DNA of 64,000 bases from Clostridium hydrogenum (GTDB lineage: Bacteria > Bacillota > Clostridia > Clostridiales > Clostridiaceae): assembly GCF_021432385.1 (NCBI RefSeq), contig NZ_JAEACT010000005.1, positions 62,001-126,000 on the forward strand, written 5' to 3'. Position numbers and translations under genes: made by a program. Under the pieces are notes generated by a model. The model saw only the letters and a list, made by a program, of their open reading frames with translations. It was not told the origin of the DNA and did no database searches. This document shows, piece by piece, positions 52,955-61,317 of the stretch (positions within the stretch are counted from its first letter, which is position 1; the number at the start of each line of letters is the position of its first letter).

Positions 52955-53047
52955 AGGAAGTATTGAGAAGAAAAGATATATATAATAATTGTTAAAGGAA
53001 TAACAATACTTTATAATTTTATAATTAAATAAGGAAGTGGTAGACAA

Positions 53048-55180
53048 GTGGTTAGCATTACAATAGATGGGAAAAAACTTAAAGTTCACGAAGGTGTAAA
53101 CGTTTTGGAAGCTGCTCTTCAGAATGGAATTTATATTCCACATTTATGTCATCATCCTGATTTGCCCGAACTTGGTTCATGTCGATTATGTATAGTCGAA
53201 GTGGAAGGAAAGGAAGGAGTTTTTACATCCTGCACACTTAAAGCAGAGGATGGCTTAAATATCTGTACAAAAAGTGAAAAAGTTAATCATTTAAGGAAGC
53301 TTGCAATGGAATTATTACTTGCAGCCCATCCAGAAGATTGTTCAACTTGCCCTAAATATGGAAGATGTGAATTTCAGACATTGATACAGTATATGGAAGT
53401 ATCTGCAGCAAGAATGAGGACAAGAGTAAAAGGATTTAAAAGCAATGAAGAAAATCCTCTTTTAATTCACGATATGAATCGCTGCGTACTGTGTGGAAGA
53501 TGTGTGCGTGCTTGTAATGATTTGAGAGGCGTAAAAGTTCTTAAGTACAATAAAAATGAAATGGAAACCTATGTAGGAACGCTACAGGATAAACTATTAA
53601 AAGATTCAGATTGCCGTTTTTGCGGAGCATGTGCAGAAGTTTGCCCAACAGGAACTATTCGTGACATGTTAAATTATTCTCCTACAGAGAAACATGATAC
53701 TTTAATTCCATGTGAGGCTACTTGTCCTGTACATACCAATATACCTAGATATTTGCGTTTTGCAAAGGAAGGTAAATTTGCCGAAGCAACAGCAGTAATA
53801 CACGAAAGACTTCCTTTTCCCGAATGCTTAGGACGTGTATGTGCCCATCCATGTGAAGGAAAATGCAGGCGTGGTGAGGTCAATGAGGCTGTATCCATTC
53901 GTGATATTAAAAGATACGCTGCAGAGCATGACAATAATAAGTTATGGAAGAAAAACAGTAAGAAGCTTCCACCAACAGGAAAAAAGGTTTGTGTAGTTGG
54001 AGGAGGTCCAGCTGGACTTACATCAGCATTTTATTTGGCTAAGCAGGGACATGAAGTTGTTTTAAAAGAAGCATACCCAAAGCTTGGTGGGCAAATGCAA
54101 TATGGAATTCCAGCCTATCGTTTGCCTCGTGAAATTGTGGGTAAAGAAGCTGATTACGTTAAAGAAGTTGGAGTTAAGGTTGAAGTAAATACTAGAGTAG
54201 AGAAGCCTAAAGATTTGTTAAAGGAATTTGATGTAGTCCTTATGTCTATAGGAACTCACAATGGAGTACGTCTTCCTATGGAAGGAAATGCACTTGATGG
54301 AGTTATAGTTAATACAGAATTTTTGAGAAAGGCTTCAATGGGTGAAGATACTGGAATTGGGAAGCACGTTATTGTTCTTGGCGGTGGAAATGTTGCTTTT
54401 GATTGTGCAAGAACTGCTAAAAGGCTTGGAGCAGAGGAAGTTCATTTAGCATGTCTAGAAAAACGTGAAGTTATGCTGGCTGATGATGAAGAAATTAAAG
54501 AGGCTGGGGAAGAAGATATTTTTGTACATCCTGGACAAACTTTTGAGAGAATTGTTGGTGATGATAAAGTTACCGGTGTTGCTTTTTGTAATGTTAAGAA
54601 CTTTTCCTTTGATGAAAATAGAAGAGCTATTATTGAAAAGGAACCAGATTCAGAGCACATTATTAATGCGGATACTGTTATATTTGCAGTTGGACAAAGA
54701 ACTGCAATAAGTGAAGAAGCAGGTCTAAAGCTTGGTCGTGGAAATTCTATTGCAGTTGAAATTGGTAAAAGTGCTAAGACAAATGTAGAGGGGATTTTTG
54801 CCTGTGGAGATGCAGTGTATGGAACTAAAACTGTAGTTGGAGCAGTTGCAGCAGGAAGAGATGCTGCCAGTGAAATTGACCGTTATCTTGGTGGAGATGG
54901 GGACATTTCAGAGATATTAGCACCTGCACCTAAAAAGCCTTTAAACATTGGAAAAATAGAAGGCTTTGGATATTTAAAGCGTGCAAAAGAGGACATTGTA
55001 CAGGCAGGCGAGAGAAAGGATAACTTTAATAATGTAAATAAAGGGCTTTGTAATGATGATATTTGCAGTGAGGCAGGAAGATGTTTGCAGTGCGACCTTA
55101 GATTCGATATTACAAAGCATCGAGTTTGGAGCGATTATTCTATAAGTAATGAAGTGGAGGCGAATAAAAATGCTGACTAA
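53048..55180 (+). CDS. NuoG-like Fe-S / GltD-like FAD-NAD(P) oxidoreductase fusion
   Basis: This 710-residue protein starts at GTG after GGAAGTGG. Order: [2Fe-2S] domain (1-75; CHHPDLPELGSCRLC, then C), the NuoG His-Cys [4Fe-4S] segment (HPEDCSTCPKYGRC, ~97-110), two [4Fe-4S] ferredoxin motifs (CVLCGRCVRAC and CRFCGACAEVCPTG), then the GltD/dihydropyrimidine dehydrogenase-like part with its Cys region (CEATCPVHTN, CLGRVCAHPCEGKCRRG), FAD site VVGGGPAGLTSAFYLA and NAD(P) site VLGGGNVAFDCARTA, ending GIFACGDAVYGTKTVVGAVA. It probably moves electrons between NAD(P)H and ferredoxin or the flavoprotein encoded next, which overlaps it by 11 bases. Confidence 0.85.
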   Translation: MVSITIDGKKLKVHEGVNVLEAALQNGIYIPHLCHHPDLPELGSCRLCIVEVEGKEGVFTSCTLKAEDGLNICTKSEKVNHLRKLAMELLLAAHPEDCSTCPKYGRCEFQTLIQYMEVSAARMRTRVKGFKSNEENPLLIHDMNRCVLCGRCVRACNDLRGVKVLKYNKNEMETYVGTLQDKLLKDSDCRFCGACAEVCPTGTIRDMLNYSPTEKHDTLIPCEATCPVHTNIPRYLRFAKEGKFAEATAVIHERLPFPECLGRVCAHPCEGKCRRGEVNEAVSIRDIKRYAAEHDNNKLWKKNSKKLPPTGKKVCVVGGGPAGLTSAFYLAKQGHEVVLKEAYPKLGGQMQYGIPAYRLPREIVGKEADYVKEVGVKVEVNTRVEKPKDLLKEFDVVLMSIGTHNGVRLPMEGNALDGVIVNTEFLRKASMGEDTGIGKHVIVLGGGNVAFDCARTAKRLGAEEVHLACLEKREVMLADDEEIKEAGEEDIFVHPGQTFERIVGDDKVTGVAFCNVKNFSFDENRRAIIEKEPDSEHIINADTVIFAVGQRTAISEEAGLKLGRGNSIAVEIGKSAKTNVEGIFACGDAVYGTKTVVGAVAAGRDAASEIDRYLGGDGDISEILAPAPKKPLNIGKIEGFGYLKRAKEDIVQAGERKDNFNNVNKGLCNDDICSEAGRCLQCDLRFDITKHRVWSDYSISNEVEANKNAD

Positions 55181-57950
55181 TAATACTAAGGCACTTATAT
55201 TGGCAGAAAAGATTGAAAAAGAAGCTGCACTATCATGCTTACAGGAAATGTATGATTATGGCACAAATCCTATGAAAGTTTTGGATATGATAAAAGAAAA
55301 ACCTAATTGTAAAATTATAGTTGGGGCACTAAATAATTCTGATACAGATGGAATGCTTAGCATTTTGGCAAAAACAAATCCAGCTGGGCTTGTAGCAGGT
55401 CTTTCAGTATTAGTAAAGGCGGCGGGAGCAGAAGAAGCCCTATTAGTACTTCGTAATATAGAAAATGAAGCTGAGTTATTAGCAAGTGCAAAAACAGCAG
55501 GGGTAAAACTTAAAGTAGAAGCAAGTGAAATAGTTGATGTAAGGTCACATAAAGAGCATGCTATTTTTAATTTAGAAACTTTAGCAGGAGTTGCCGATAA
55601 AATTACAGGAATATCACCAGAAATTATCATATCAGTCAATGAAGATGTACCTAAGGAAGTTAAATTTGGTACAAAGCTTTCGGATTTGGTAGACACAGCT
55701 AAGGTTAAATCGATTATGATTGACCATCATTTTCATGGATTAGATGTATTAAATGATGATATTACAAAGGAGAACTCCTATGGAAGCGGTGTTATTCATA
55801 TAATTTATGAAAATGACTGCATAGTAGAAAAAACAAAAAAAGAAATAGAAGATCTTAGAGAAAAGAGCTGTGGAAAATGTACATTTTGCCGTGAAGGATT
55901 ATATCAGCTTGATGTTATATTTGATGATATGACAAAAGGTAGATCAAAGAAAGATGATCTTGCTATAGTAGAAGAGTTAACCAGTGCAATGAAATTTTCA
56001 TGTAATTGCTCATTAGGAAAAAGTTCAGGAGAACCTGCAGCAAGTGCCATAACAGAATTTAAATCAGAAGTAGAGCAGCATACAAAGAAGAGAGGATGCC
56101 TTGCTGGTAAGTGTTTAGCTTTTACTAATATATACGTAGATCCCGCAAAATGTACAGGCTGCGGCAAATGCTTGGAGGTATGTCCAGAGAATTGTATTGA
56201 AGGAAAAAAGGGTTATATTTCAATAATTGATGAATTTGATTGTACTAAATGCGGTAAATGCATAGATGAATGTCCAAATAACGCAATTGTTAAAGTAAGT
56301 GGGAAAACTCCTAAACTCTCTACAAAATTAACAAGAGTAAAAGGAAGCAAAAATATAGAGGCGGAACATACTGAGGAAAAAAAGGAGAGCAATAAAAAAA
56401 GACATAGAACTAAGCTTGTTATGCCACTTATAAAAAATAGTGATGAAACATCTAAAGTAATATCAGAGGTTAGAAAGCCAAAGGAGGGAACTATTATGAA
56501 AAAGATGGAGACAGATGTCATAATTGTAGCAGGAGGTCCAGCAGGACTAGCAGCAGCTATTACAGCTGGGGAAAATAACTTAAAATCTATTCTTTTTGAA
56601 AAATCCAGTGCAACAGGTGGAGCAGCTAATATGGGTATGGGACCACTTGGAATAGATAGTAAAATCCAAAAGGATAATTTTAACAACATAACTGTGGAAG
56701 AAGCTCTTGATATGCATATGAAGTATACTCATTATCGTGTAGATGAAGATTTAGTTCAAACATACTTTAATAAGAGTGCAGAGACTATCGAATGGTTACA
56801 AGATATGGGGGTAGAATTTGCAGGAGCATTTCGTTATTTTAAAGAATCAGAGGCAACTTGGCACATAGTTAAACCTGAAAATGGAGTTATTGGGCCTCGT
56901 GCTGCTAGTGGAATGGTAAAAGTTATGACAGAACGGGCAAAAGAGCTTGGAACAGAAATTTTACTAGGAACGCCAGTAGTATCTTTAATAAAAGAAGACG
57001 GAAAAGTATGTGGTGTTACAGCAGAGGATAGCGAAGGAAATATTATTGAAGCTAGGGCAAAGGCTGTTATTGTGGCAACTGGCGGCTTTGGAAATAATAA
57101 AGACATGATAAAATCTGAATTTGGATTAACAATTGGAGAAGATTACTTTCCATTTATGATTCCTGGAATTACAGGTGATGGCTTAAAAATGATGTGGGAT
57201 ATGGGAGCTATGAAATATGGAGCGAATATTGAGGCAATTTATCAGCTTCCTGATAATTTAAGCTGGTTCTTATTAGATGCAGTGTTACGTCAGCCAAATC
57301 TTTTAATAAACCAGCTTGGCGACAGGTTTATGAACGAAGGTGACATGGGTAATACTACCTTTACAGGAAATGCACTTGCAATGCAGCCGGGAAATTATGC
57401 TTACTGTATTATGGATGAAGGTGTTTTAAAACATTATAAAAAGAATGGACCAGATATTTTTGATATTGTTCATCCAGCAGATGCATTCCTTGCATTTGAT
57501 GAACAGGCTGCTAAGGCAGTAGAACAAGGTTATGAAGCATATTTTGAAGCAGAAACAGTAGAAGAGCTTGCTAAAAAACTTAATATTGATGCTGAAAAAT
57601 TACAAGATACTATTGATGAATACAATGAAGCCTGCGAAACAGGAGTGGATACTAAATTTCATAAGAAACAAGCGTATCTTCATCCTATTACTGGAAAAGG
57701 GAAATATTTAGTTGGAAAATTCTATCTTGGAGCTTATGGAACAATAGGTGGTGTTCGCATAAATAAATACTGTGAAGTATTGGATGAAAGCTTTAATCCA
57801 ATTGAAGGGCTTTATAGTGCTGGTACAGATGCTAATACTATTTATGGAGATAGCTATAACTTTACGCTTCCTGGCAACAGCATGGGATTTGCAATTAATT
57901 CTGGACGCATGGCTGGAGAAAGTGCCGCACAGTATGTTGAAGAGGTATAG
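55170..57950 (+). CDS. Fusion of NuoF-like Fe-S module, 2x[4Fe-4S] ferredoxin and fumarate-reductase-type flavoprotein
   Basis: This 926-residue protein overlaps the previous gene. Residues 1-~310 are like the C-terminal half of NuoF, with the Fe-S motif SCGKCTFCREG (~233-243) and a final CNCS, but the FMN-loop motif GRGGAGFPxGxKW is absent. Ferredoxin motifs CTGCGKCLEVCPENC and CTKCGKCIDECPNN lie at ~330-375. After a basic linker, residues ~448-926 form an FAD_binding_2 flavoprotein (DVIIVAGGPAGLAAAITAGE; GYGT-like end AGTDANTIYGDSYNFTLPGN) of the fumarate/urocanate reductase group. An internal ATG at 56496 has a perfect AAAGGAGG site. It probably reduces a C=C bond of an organic acceptor. 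Confidence 0.82.
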   Translation: MLTNNTKALILAEKIEKEAALSCLQEMYDYGTNPMKVLDMIKEKPNCKIIVGALNNSDTDGMLSILAKTNPAGLVAGLSVLVKAAGAEEALLVLRNIENEAELLASAKTAGVKLKVEASEIVDVRSHKEHAIFNLETLAGVADKITGISPEIIISVNEDVPKEVKFGTKLSDLVDTAKVKSIMIDHHFHGLDVLNDDITKENSYGSGVIHIIYENDCIVEKTKKEIEDLREKSCGKCTFCREGLYQLDVIFDDMTKGRSKKDDLAIVEELTSAMKFSCNCSLGKSSGEPAASAITEFKSEVEQHTKKRGCLAGKCLAFTNIYVDPAKCTGCGKCLEVCPENCIEGKKGYISIIDEFDCTKCGKCIDECPNNAIVKVSGKTPKLSTKLTRVKGSKNIEAEHTEEKKESNKKRHRTKLVMPLIKNSDETSKVISEVRKPKEGTIMKKMETDVIIVAGGPAGLAAAITAGENNLKSILFEKSSATGGAANMGMGPLGIDSKIQKDNFNNITVEEALDMHMKYTHYRVDEDLVQTYFNKSAETIEWLQDMGVEFAGAFRYFKESEATWHIVKPENGVIGPRAASGMVKVMTERAKELGTEILLGTPVVSLIKEDGKVCGVTAEDSEGNIIEARAKAVIVATGGFGNNKDMIKSEFGLTIGEDYFPFMIPGITGDGLKMMWDMGAMKYGANIEAIYQLPDNLSWFLLDAVLRQPNLLINQLGDRFMNEGDMGNTTFTGNALAMQPGNYAYCIMDEGVLKHYKKNGPDIFDIVHPADAFLAFDEQAAKAVEQGYEAYFEAETVEELAKKLNIDAEKLQDTIDEYNEACETGVDTKFHKKQAYLHPITGKGKYLVGKFYLGAYGTIGGVRINKYCEVLDESFNPIEGLYSAGTDANTIYGDSYNFTLPGNSMGFAINSGRMAGESAAQYVEEV
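56481..56498 (+). promoter_or_regulatory. Internal ribosome binding site and start within the fused oxidoreductase gene
   Basis: AAAGGAGGG (56480-56488) is followed by ACTATT-ATG with the ATG at 56496-56498, in frame with the long gene and just before the FAD domain. It predicts a separate ~484-residue flavoprotein made from the same message, or marks a recent gene fusion. Confidence 0.6.
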
Positions 57951-57965
57951 AAGGGGGAAATATAA

Positions 57966-58751
57966 ATGTCAAGTGTAATTACAGAGGAAGAGAAAAAATT
58001 ATCTTATGCAAAATATTATTATATGCCACTTGCTGAGATTCCACAGGAGAAATTAGATATATGGAATAGACCAGCAGCGGATAATAAAGGAGCTTTAGCT
58101 ATAGAAAATCGTAACTTGTTCTTAGAAGAAGAAGTCCCTGGCTTTCAGTTTGGATATTGTGTAGCATCAAATGGTACAGGGTATGTAGCTAATTCAACTT
58201 ATATGAAAGACGTTACGCCAGAAATGATTGCTTGGTGGTTTGGTTGGCATTCAATAGGAAGTGATTTGCGTTATAAAATTTGGGACAAAGATGATCATTA
58301 TTATGCTAGAGCAGATAAACCTGAATATGTAAAAGATCCTAAAGTACCTTGTAGTGAGAAAACTTGGGGAGTAAATCATAGCATTTTAGAGGACATAGGT
58401 ATGGGACCAGACCCGCTTACACTTTGCTTTAAAAAACCTAGCGATTTAGGCTATAATATGGATAAAATTGGCACAAAAGGTTGTGCTGCTATGGTTTGCG
58501 CAGTAGGAGAGGGAAAGGCTCCAGCTTTAATGACGCATAAATGCAGAGAAGTAGACGGTGGTATTATGTTTGAATCAAGATTTTGGATGGGTTATGGACT
58601 TGTGGAAGGTAAGGTTGTAAAGCTAATTCCTGATGGAGTAGCAATACCTGATATAATGCCTAAGATGCTATTTGGACATAACATTAAAGAATTTGCCAAT
58701 CTTGCAGCAATTCTTCCAAAGTTATATGCAGAAGAAAAGGACAACTGGTAG
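57966..58751 (+). CDS. DAPG/phloretin hydrolase-family zinc hydrolase (PhlG-like)
   Basis: This 261-residue protein has GAAGGGGGAAAT before its ATG. It matches the PhlG/phloretin hydrolase family, which cleaves a C-C bond between an aromatic ring and an acyl group: MIAWWFGWHSIGSDLRYKIW then DKDDHYYAR. The expected zinc ligands are visible as His111, Glu142 (31 residues later, as in PhlG) and His238-x3-Glu242 (GHNIKEF). Known substrates in the family are diacetylphloroglucinol and phloretin; the real substrate here is unknown. It is in the operon 15 bp after the flavoprotein gene. Confidence 0.8.
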   Translation: MSSVITEEEKKLSYAKYYYMPLAEIPQEKLDIWNRPAADNKGALAIENRNLFLEEEVPGFQFGYCVASNGTGYVANSTYMKDVTPEMIAWWFGWHSIGSDLRYKIWDKDDHYYARADKPEYVKDPKVPCSEKTWGVNHSILEDIGMGPDPLTLCFKKPSDLGYNMDKIGTKGCAAMVCAVGEGKAPALMTHKCREVDGGIMFESRFWMGYGLVEGKVVKLIPDGVAIPDIMPKMLFGHNIKEFANLAAILPKLYAEEKDNW

Positions 58752-58754
58752 AAT

Positions 58755-59273
58755 ATGAAAAAAATAAAACAAGAGGTGTTTATATTAGCTTTTTGTATTG
58801 CTTTATTTCCACCAATTTGGGCAGTGCTTGCGTCACATGTAGGTGTTACAACTGGTGCAGTTGCACTCATTTGTGCCGGCCTATATGTGACAAATGGAAA
58901 TAAAGTTTCAGATGGTGTTAAAATTTCCTTGGGATTTTTAATGGGAGATTTTTGGGCAGTATTTGCACTGTTTATTATGCACTATTTGTCTTTCAATAAA
59001 GACATAAATTTATTTATAACACTTTTTGTTTTAGGTGGTCTTGGAGTAATTATATCGTCGTTATTATCGAAGTGGGTCTTTTGTCCATCACTGCTTTGTG
59101 GATGGGCAATTGGTCTTACAATACTTGCACCAGTAGGATATGGAAAGCTAGGAACATTGCCAGTTCAGATAGGTGCAGCTATGCTTGTTGGAGTGTGGTA
59201 TGTTGGCGTTGGAGTTAATAAAATTCAAGTTGCAATAGAAAAGTGTTTTGGAGGGAAAAATAAAAATGAGTAA
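58755..59273 (+). CDS. DUF1097-family membrane protein
   Basis: This 172-residue protein has about five or six hydrophobic spans (VFILAFCIALFPPIWAVLAS; ITLFVLGGLGVIISSLLSKW) and matches the DUF1097/YcdZ type. The gene starts three bases after the hydrolase stop and overlaps the next gene by eight bases. By position it may take up or export the substrate or product of the operon, though it is small for a transporter. Confidence 0.75.
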   Translation: MKKIKQEVFILAFCIALFPPIWAVLASHVGVTTGAVALICAGLYVTNGNKVSDGVKISLGFLMGDFWAVFALFIMHYLSFNKDINLFITLFVLGGLGVIISSLLSKWVFCPSLLCGWAIGLTILAPVGYGKLGTLPVQIGAAMLVGVWYVGVGVNKIQVAIEKCFGGKNKNE

Positions 59274-60210
59274 AAAAATATTAGGTATTACAGCAGGGCG
59301 TAAAAATAGCAACAGTGAAATCTTATTAAAGGAAGCATTATTAAGCTGTCAAAATCAAGGTGCAGATATAACTATGATAAATCTTAAAGATTATAATATT
59401 ATGGATTGTACAGGCTGTACATCATGTACTAAGGCTATGTCCGAAGGTAAATACATTGGTTGTATTTTGGATAAAAAAGATGATAAGAAAAAGATTAACG
59501 AAGTAATGTTAGATGCGGATGCGGTTATATTTGCTTCTCCAACTTATGATCTTATAACATGTTCTGCTTATTTAAGATTTATGATGAGAAACTTAAGCTA
59601 TGAAACATCATTTTTGGAGACAATTGGAGCGATTGAACATAAAGCTAGAGTTAGTGCGTTAATTGCAGTTGGAGGTTCTACACGCTCATGGCAATCTATG
59701 GCACTTGAAAGCATGCAAGCAACTATGTTTACCTGTGATTTCAAAGTTGTTGATATGCTTCTTGCAACGAGGGTTCCAGCACCTGCACAATGTCTGCTTG
59801 ATGATAAACTTATTGCACGTGCAGCTAAAATTGGAGATAATATTATGAAAGCCGTAAATACGCCAGAAGAAGAAAGAAGCTGGCTTGGTGATGAGGATAT
59901 GGGATGGTGTCCAAATTGCCATTCAAATGCCCTAGTTCTTGGAGAAAAGCAGTGGGACGGAACCTATTATCCAGTTGAATGTCAGGTGTGCGGTGCTGGT
60001 GGAAATTTAGAAAAGACAGAAGACGGAAAATGGAAATTTGTAATTCAAAAGGATGGGTTACTAAAGGATAGGACAACTGTAGCTGGTAGAGCGAAACATT
60101 TGGAAGAGATCATGGAAACACAAGGTGGATTTTTTAAAGATCCAGAAAAGAGAGCAGTTGTAAATGAAAAAATAGAAAAATATAAAAAAATACAGTTTAA
60201 ATCAATTTAA
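59266..60210 (+). CDS. Flavodoxin-fold NAD(P)H:FMN reductase with C-terminal zinc ribbon
   Basis: This 314-residue protein begins at the ATG after GGAGGGAAAAATAAAA. Residues 1-~200 are an NADPH-dependent FMN reductase/iron-sulfur flavoprotein type: KKILGITAGRKNSNSEILLK, the Cys motif CTGCTSCTKAMSEGKYIGC, and ADAVIFASPTYDL. Residues ~215-260 form a zinc ribbon (WCPNCHSN ... CQVCGAGG). It would supply or take electrons through FMN and Fe-S in the reduction pathway of this operon, of which it is the last gene; a terminator follows. Confidence 0.82.
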   Translation: MSKKILGITAGRKNSNSEILLKEALLSCQNQGADITMINLKDYNIMDCTGCTSCTKAMSEGKYIGCILDKKDDKKKINEVMLDADAVIFASPTYDLITCSAYLRFMMRNLSYETSFLETIGAIEHKARVSALIAVGGSTRSWQSMALESMQATMFTCDFKVVDMLLATRVPAPAQCLLDDKLIARAAKIGDNIMKAVNTPEEERSWLGDEDMGWCPNCHSNALVLGEKQWDGTYYPVECQVCGAGGNLEKTEDGKWKFVIQKDGLLKDRTTVAGRAKHLEEIMETQGGFFKDPEKRAVVNEKIEKYKKIQFKSI

Positions 60211-60218
60211 TATGTAAG

Positions 60219-60260
60219 AAGTGGCTGTCGCATTAAAAGGTGAGACAGCCACTTGTTTAA
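60219..60260 (+). terminator. Rho-independent terminator of the oxidoreductase operon
   Basis: AAGTGGCTGTC (60219-60229) pairs perfectly with GACAGCCACTT (60244-60254), followed by GTTTAAAAA. It is nine bases after the last stop codon and marks the operon end. Confidence 0.8.
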
Positions 60261-60423
60261 AAATTCTCAAATAATTGTTTTAGATGAGGCAGCATAAATA
60301 TCCATGTGTTTGTCATGATAATATCATAGGTCATTATTGCATTAGGAGTAAAAATAAGTATAATAAATAGTATACTATGCTTTTGGTAAACGATTTCAAA
60401 AAAATGTATTGGAGGAATAAAAA

Positions 60424-61257
60424 ATGGCGTTAATTCAAGTTAATTTTATATCTAAAACTTTAATGAGGACTGTTCCTATAAATGTAATATTACCAGTAGA
60501 TAAATTGACGTTTCCAGGTATGCCCGTAAGAGAGGACAAGCCATACAAGACATTATATTTGTTGCATGGTGTGTTTGGTAATTATACAGATTGGGTATCT
60601 GGTACAAATATTCAAAGGTGGGCAGAGGAAAATGATCTTGCAGTTGTAATGCCTTCTGGGGACAACATGTTTTATGTAGACAATCCCAAAACTGGTAATT
60701 GCTATGGCGAATTTATAGGAAAAGAACTAGTTGAAATGACAAGGAAAATGTTTCCATTATCAAATAAAAGAGAAGATACTTATATAGCGGGGCTTTCAAT
60801 GGGTGGATATGGGGCAATCAGAAATGGTTTAAAATATCATGATACTTTTGGCTGTATTGCAGGCTTATCCTCAGCATTAATTATTGACGATATTGAAAAC
60901 AGAACAAATGATGCTCCATTTCTTTTAGAAAGTCGTTCTTATGCAGAAGGCTGTTTTGGTGATCTTACAAAGGTTAAAGAAAGCGATATGAATCCAAAAT
61001 GGTTAGCAAAGAAGCTAGTAGGGGAAAAAGTAGATATTCCTAAAATTTATATGGCATGCGGAGAAAGTGATTTTTTAATTAAAGAAAATGAGGATTTTAA
61101 GAATTATTTAGAGCAACTTGGCATTGAAGTTACCTTTGAAGTAGGACCTGGAGCCCATGAATGGGATTTTTGGAATAGGTATATTAATAGGGTGATAAAT
61201 TGGCTGCCCTTAGAGAAGAACGGTGCTGGCATTAATAGTGGTAATGTAGGAGTTTAA
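60424..61257 (+). CDS. Alpha/beta-hydrolase esterase (EstA/FrmB-like)
   Basis: This 277-residue protein has the nucleophile elbow GLSMGGYGA (Ser ~124), acid region CGESDFLIKEN and catalytic His in GAHEWDFWNR. It resembles tributyrin esterase and S-formylglutathione-hydrolase-like proteins of Firmicutes. GGAGGAATAAAA precedes the ATG. Cytoplasmic, no signal peptide. The gene has its own ~165-bp upstream gap after the operon terminator, so it is likely separately transcribed. Confidence 0.85.
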   Translation: MALIQVNFISKTLMRTVPINVILPVDKLTFPGMPVREDKPYKTLYLLHGVFGNYTDWVSGTNIQRWAEENDLAVVMPSGDNMFYVDNPKTGNCYGEFIGKELVEMTRKMFPLSNKREDTYIAGLSMGGYGAIRNGLKYHDTFGCIAGLSSALIIDDIENRTNDAPFLLESRSYAEGCFGDLTKVKESDMNPKWLAKKLVGEKVDIPKIYMACGESDFLIKENEDFKNYLEQLGIEVTFEVGPGAHEWDFWNRYINRVINWLPLEKNGAGINSGNVGV

Positions 61258-61317
61258 TTAATAGAATATTCCCCTTTAAAATAGTATAATTATGCTTATA
61301 CGGAAGGGGAAATTCAA

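Noticed and set aside
53674..57106. Several long leftward frames opposite the oxidoreductase genes
   Set aside because: They mirror strongly coding rightward frames with clear Fe-S and FAD motifs and have no ribosome binding sites.
53048..57950. Complex I (nuo) or bifurcating hydrogenase operon
   Set aside because: No membrane Nuo subunits and no H-cluster or NiFe motifs are present, and the second protein ends in a fumarate-reductase-type flavoprotein, so it is a different complex.
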